From NCBI GenBank assembly GCA_963785115.1, contig CAWATY010000031.1:1-64000 (forward strand): 64,000 nucleotides of DNA. The letters are read 5' to 3'. Numbering within the stretch: the stretch's first letter is position 1; every line of letters begins with the position of its first letter. Below, piece after piece: positions 61,333 to 64,000 of this stretch. The position numbers and the translations under genes are program-made. The DNA is from JACCWP01 sp963785115 (GTDB taxonomy: Bacteria; Actinomycetota; Actinomycetes; Propionibacteriales; Nocardioidaceae). The notes below the pieces were generated by a model, which worked only from the letters and a program-made list of their open reading frames with translations, made no database searches and was not told where the DNA came from.

Positions 61333-62171
61333 CGGTCGGCGTCCGGCAACGGCACCGGCAGGTCCATGCCGTCGACCGCGTGTGGGCATGCGCAGTCGCG
61401 CTCGGCCGGCACCGTCGCCACCACGTCGTGCAGCAGGCCGCGCAGCCGCTCGGTGTTCTCGCCGAAGACGCGGAACACCTCGGCCTGGTCGACCGAGCCC
61501 GCCTCGTCGAGCCCGGCGTCGAGGTCGGTGACCAGGGCCACCGCGGCGTAGCAGAGCGCGAGCTCGCGGGCGAGCGCCGCCTCGGGGTGCCCGGTCATGT
61601 TCACCAGCGTCCAGCCCTGCGCGGCGTACCACTGCGACTCGGCCCGGGTGGAGAACCGCGGGCCCTCGATCACCACCATCGCGCCACCGTCGACGAGCTC
61701 CTCGCCCTGGCCCCGCCCCGACGCGAGCACGTGCGCGCGCAGCCGCCCGCAGTACGGGTCGGCGAAGCCCACGTGGCAGGCGCCGGAGTCGTAGAACGTC
61801 TGCACCCGGCTGGTGGTGCGGTCGACCAGCTGGTCGGGGACGACGAGCGTCCCCGGCCCGTGCGCCGGCGTGAGGCTCCCGACCGCGCACGGCGCAACCA
61901 CCTGGCGTACGCCGAGCGAGCGCAGCGCCCACAGGTTGGCCCGGTAGTTGACCCGGTGCGCGGGGAACTGGTGGTGCGGCCCGTGCCGCGGCAGGAACGC
62001 CACCGACCGGGCGGCACCGTCACGCTCCAGGGTGCCGACGGCAACCGGCGCCGACGGCGGTCCGTACGGCGTCTCGACCTCGACCTCGGTGACGTCGGAC
62101 AGGAAGGTGTAGAACCCCGATCCGCCGATCACCGCGACGTCGGGCCTGCTCCGGTCGGCGGGTGCGGTCAT
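61329..62171 (-). CDS. mtnP: S-methyl-5'-thioadenosine phosphorylase
   Basis: MtnP splits methylthioadenosine to adenine and methylthioribose-1-phosphate. VAVIGGSGFYTFLSDVTEVE, FLPRHGPHHQFPAHRVNYRA and the substrate motif VNMTGHPEAALARELALCYA are clear. The D in VALVTDLDAGLDEAG favours a 6-amino purine. Length 280 is normal. It is the first gene of a cluster with sugar enzymes, which suggests use of a nucleoside-like substrate other than plain salvage. Confidence 0.92.
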   Translation of the reverse strand: MTAPADRSRPDVAVIGGSGFYTFLSDVTEVEVETPYGPPSAPVAVGTLERDGAARSVAFLPRHGPHHQFPAHRVNYRANLWALRSLGVRQVVAPCAVGSLTPAHGPGTLVVPDQLVDRTTSRVQTFYDSGACHVGFADPYCGRLRAHVLASGRGQGEELVDGGAMVVIEGPRFSTRAESQWYAAQGWTLVNMTGHPEAALARELALCYAAVALVTDLDAGLDEAGSVDQAEVFRVFGENTERLRGLLHDVVATVPAERDCACPHAVDGMDLPVPLPDADR

Positions 62172-62193
62172 CGTTCGGAGTCTGCCAGCCGGT

Positions 62194-63153
62194 CTAGCCC
62201 AGCGCGCGCAGCGGCCCGGCCAGCTCGGCGCCGAAGTAGTCGAGGAACGCGTCCACGTCGGGGCCGGCGTTGATCAGCGCGAGGTTGTCGAAGCCCGCGT
62301 CGACGTACTGCTGCGCCACCTCGAGGTGCCGCGCGGTGTCCGGCCCGCACCCGAACATCTCCTGGACGTCGTCGGTGCGGATGTGCGCCGTGGCCGCCTC
62401 GAAGTTCACCGGGTTGGGCAGCTCGGCCTGCACCTTCCAGCCGGTGAGCCCGAAGCGGAACAGCCGGTGCGCCGACTCGGCGCCCTCCTGCTCGGTCGGC
62501 GCGTACGCCAGCGGCACCTCGGCGTAGCGCGGCCCCGACCCCCCGGCGTCGGCGTAGGCCTGCAGCAGCTCGGCCTTCGGCTCGGTCGCGAAGATCCCGT
62601 CGCCCAGCTCGGCGGCGAGCTGGGCCGCCCGGTCGCCGCCGATCGCCACCACGAGGTCGGGCAGCGTCTCGGGCAGGTCGAAGACCCGGGCGTCCTCGAT
62701 CGACAGGTGCTTGCCCTCGTAGGAGTGGTAGCCGCCCGACCACAGCAGCCGGATGATCTCCAGCGACTCGCGCAGCATCTGGTGCCGGGTGTCGACCGAC
62801 GGCCAGCCCTTGCCGACGACGTGCTCGTTGAGCCGCTCACCCGACCCGAGGCCGAGGATGAACCGCCCGTCGGACAGCAGCGCGGTCGTCGCCGCGGCCT
62901 GCGCCACGATCGCCGGGTGGTAGCGGATGAACGGGCAGGTGACGCCGGTGGCCAGCCCGATCCGCTCGGTACGCATCGCGGCGGCGGCCAGCATGGAGAA
63001 GGCGAAGCCGGAGTGGCCGTGGCTGTACAGCCAGGGGTGGTAGTGGTCGCTGACCTCGACGAAGTCGAAGCCGACCTCCTCGGCCCGCACGGCCTGACGC
63101 ACCACCTCCTTCGGCGAGTACGCCTCGGCGATGAGCTTGAACCCGATCTGCAT
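62194..63153 (-). CDS. LLM-class F420-dependent oxidoreductase (TIGR03557-like)
   Basis: The 319-residue luciferase-like barrel uses deazaflavin F420, which actinomycetes make. IGFKLIAEAYSPKEVVRQAV, EVSDHYHPWLYSHGHSGFAF and LGLGSGERLNEHVVGKGWPS match the G6PDH-like subgroup (TIGR03557). Other substrates are more likely than glucose-6-phosphate. The ATG at 63153 gives the usual N-terminus. It is 22 bases from mtnP and divergent from the next SDR. Confidence 0.9.
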   Translation of the reverse strand: MQIGFKLIAEAYSPKEVVRQAVRAEEVGFDFVEVSDHYHPWLYSHGHSGFAFSMLAAAAMRTERIGLATGVTCPFIRYHPAIVAQAAATTALLSDGRFILGLGSGERLNEHVVGKGWPSVDTRHQMLRESLEIIRLLWSGGYHSYEGKHLSIEDARVFDLPETLPDLVVAIGGDRAAQLAAELGDGIFATEPKAELLQAYADAGGSGPRYAEVPLAYAPTEQEGAESAHRLFRFGLTGWKVQAELPNPVNFEAATAHIRTDDVQEMFGCGPDTARHLEVAQQYVDAGFDNLALINAGPDVDAFLDYFGAELAGPLRALG

Positions 63154-63230
63154 GGGCGCCAGCCTCCGTCGGCAGCGCCGGGTCCGCACCTCGGGCGGCA
63201 CGTACGCCTGACTCGCCTAGGCTCGGCCGG

Positions 63231-64000
63231 GTGCGACTCACCACGACCCTCGACTGGCTGATGGACAAGACGGTCCTGCCCGGCTACAGCCGGCTGGGGC
63301 CTGCGCTCCGCCGCTCGTGGTGGCCCGCCGACCCCGAGCCGGACGCCCTGGCCGGGCGGCACGTGGTCGTGACGGGTGCCAGCTCGGGGCTCGGGGCGGC
63401 GACGACCGCCGGGCTCGCCCGGCTCGGCGCGACCGTGCACATGGTGGGCCGCGACCAGGCCCGGCTGGACGAGTCGGCGGGCCGCGTCCGACGGCAGCTC
63501 GCCGAGACCGGCTCCCCCGCCGCCGACCTGCACACCGAGGTCTGCGACGTCAGCGACCTCGACGCCGTCCGCGACTATGCCGCCGCGCTCGGCGAACAGG
63601 TCGGGGCCCTGCACGGGCTGGTGCACGTGGCTGGCGTGCTTCCCCCGGAGCGCACCGAGAGCGCCCAGGGGCACGAGCTGGTCTACGCCACCCACGTCCT
63701 CGGGCCGTTCCTGCTCACCCACCTGCTGCGACCGCTGCTGCGCGCCGACGGCGACGCCCGGGTGGTGTGGGTGTCGTCGGGGGGCATGTACACCAGCGTG
63801 CTCGACGCCTCCGACCCCGAGGCGCTCGAGCGCGAGTGGTCGGGCGCCGAGGCGTACGCCCGGACCAAGCGGATGCAGGTGGTGCTCTCACAGATGTGGG
63901 CCGACCGGCTGCGCACCGACCACGTCGCGTCGCACGCGATGCACCCCGGCTGGGCCGACACTCCGGGCGTGACGGCGTCGCTCCCACGCTTCGCCAAGCT
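63231..64000 (+). CDS. SDR oxidoreductase, cut by the window end
   Basis: The frame from GTG 63231 gives RLTTTLDWLMDKTVLPGYSR, then the Rossmann motif HVVVTGASSGLGAATTAGLA near residue 45. LVHVAGVLPPERTES replaces the usual NNAG. VSSGGMYTSVLD and AYARTKRMQVVLSQMWADRL give the Ser and YxxxK (Y-A-R-T-K) of the active site. The AMHPGWADTPGV motif is typical of the dehydrogenase/reductase SDR12-like group. 256 residues are visible and the 3' end is missing. Confidence 0.88.
   Translation, partial: MRLTTTLDWLMDKTVLPGYSRLGPALRRSWWPADPEPDALAGRHVVVTGASSGLGAATTAGLARLGATVHMVGRDQARLDESAGRVRRQLAETGSPAADLHTEVCDVSDLDAVRDYAAALGEQVGALHGLVHVAGVLPPERTESAQGHELVYATHVLGPFLLTHLLRPLLRADGDARVVWVSSGGMYTSVLDASDPEALEREWSGAEAYARTKRMQVVLSQMWADRLRTDHVASHAMHPGWADTPGVTASLPRFAK

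Overview
The window is high-GC DNA (mostly above 70% by eye) from an actinomycete. The best fit is Propionibacteriales/Nocardioidaceae. The evidence is a B12-dependent ribonucleotide reductase next to nrdR, lexA with a SOS-controlled LysM gene nearby, the run hflX-dapF-miaA-miaB-gluABCD-rny-recX-recA, F420-type and MSMEG-like accessory families, and many GTG/TTG starts with ATGA/GTGA overlaps. No rRNA, tRNA, integrase, transposase or CRISPR array was seen.

Region 1 (1-11.1 kb) is accessory. It holds a broken ATPase/TPR regulator whose style recalls Gemmatimonadota (167-3312), a low-GC stretch with a broken unknown gene (3823-4576), and a four-gene operon that reads as an Ssp-type DNA phosphorothioation system: cysteine desulfurase sspA, DUF4007 protein sspB, ATPase sspC and PP-loop sulfurtransferase sspD, with 1-bp TGATG overlaps joining sspB-sspC and sspC-sspD. 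sspA and sspB are intact; sspC has about five and sspD about four single-base frame changes. No SspE-like effector is in view.

Region 2 (11.2-18.9 kb) has nrdJ and nrdR with probable NrdR boxes, a lipoprotein, a GNAT protein, a DUF3224 protein, a secreted metalloprotease and a Dps-like ferritin. Region 3 (19-26.9 kb) is a LacI-controlled sugar operon: binding protein, two CUT1 permeases, a secreted alpha/alpha-barrel hydrolase-like protein and a cytosolic GH39 enzyme, with a perfect 25-bp operator. Region 4 (27-30.8 kb) is a tightly coupled cluster of unknown product: acyl-CoA dehydrogenase-like, PIG-L deacetylase, NodS-like methyltransferase, haem-oxygenase-fold iron enzyme and CDGSH protein.

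Region 5 (30.8-41.3 kb) holds the LysM SOS gene, an SDR, lexA, HAD phosphatase, TPP enzyme, DNA ligase, a MFS/MHS transporter and a DinG-like helicase. Region 6 (41.5-57.9 kb) is the conserved core from hflX to recA, interrupted by ggt, a NUDIX gene and an ArsR/SRPBCC pair. Region 7 (58-64 kb) is a second coupled cluster (methyltransferase, DUF2064/TIGR04282 protein, GT2, epimerase, MTA phosphorylase), then a TIGR03557-type F420 enzyme and an SDR cut by the window end.

Intergenic DNA carries several families of dispersed palindromes: a 55/56-bp GAGTGGCGCA element (five copies), an ~80-bp double hairpin (three copies), a 42-bp hairpin placed just after two stop codons (two copies), and further single or tandem palindromes. 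LexA boxes lie before lexA, recA and (three in tandem) the LysM gene. Single-base frame breaks are dense in the first 9 kb and sparse elsewhere, but they also hit nrdJ, miaB, dps and the NUDIX gene, so many are probably sequence errors.
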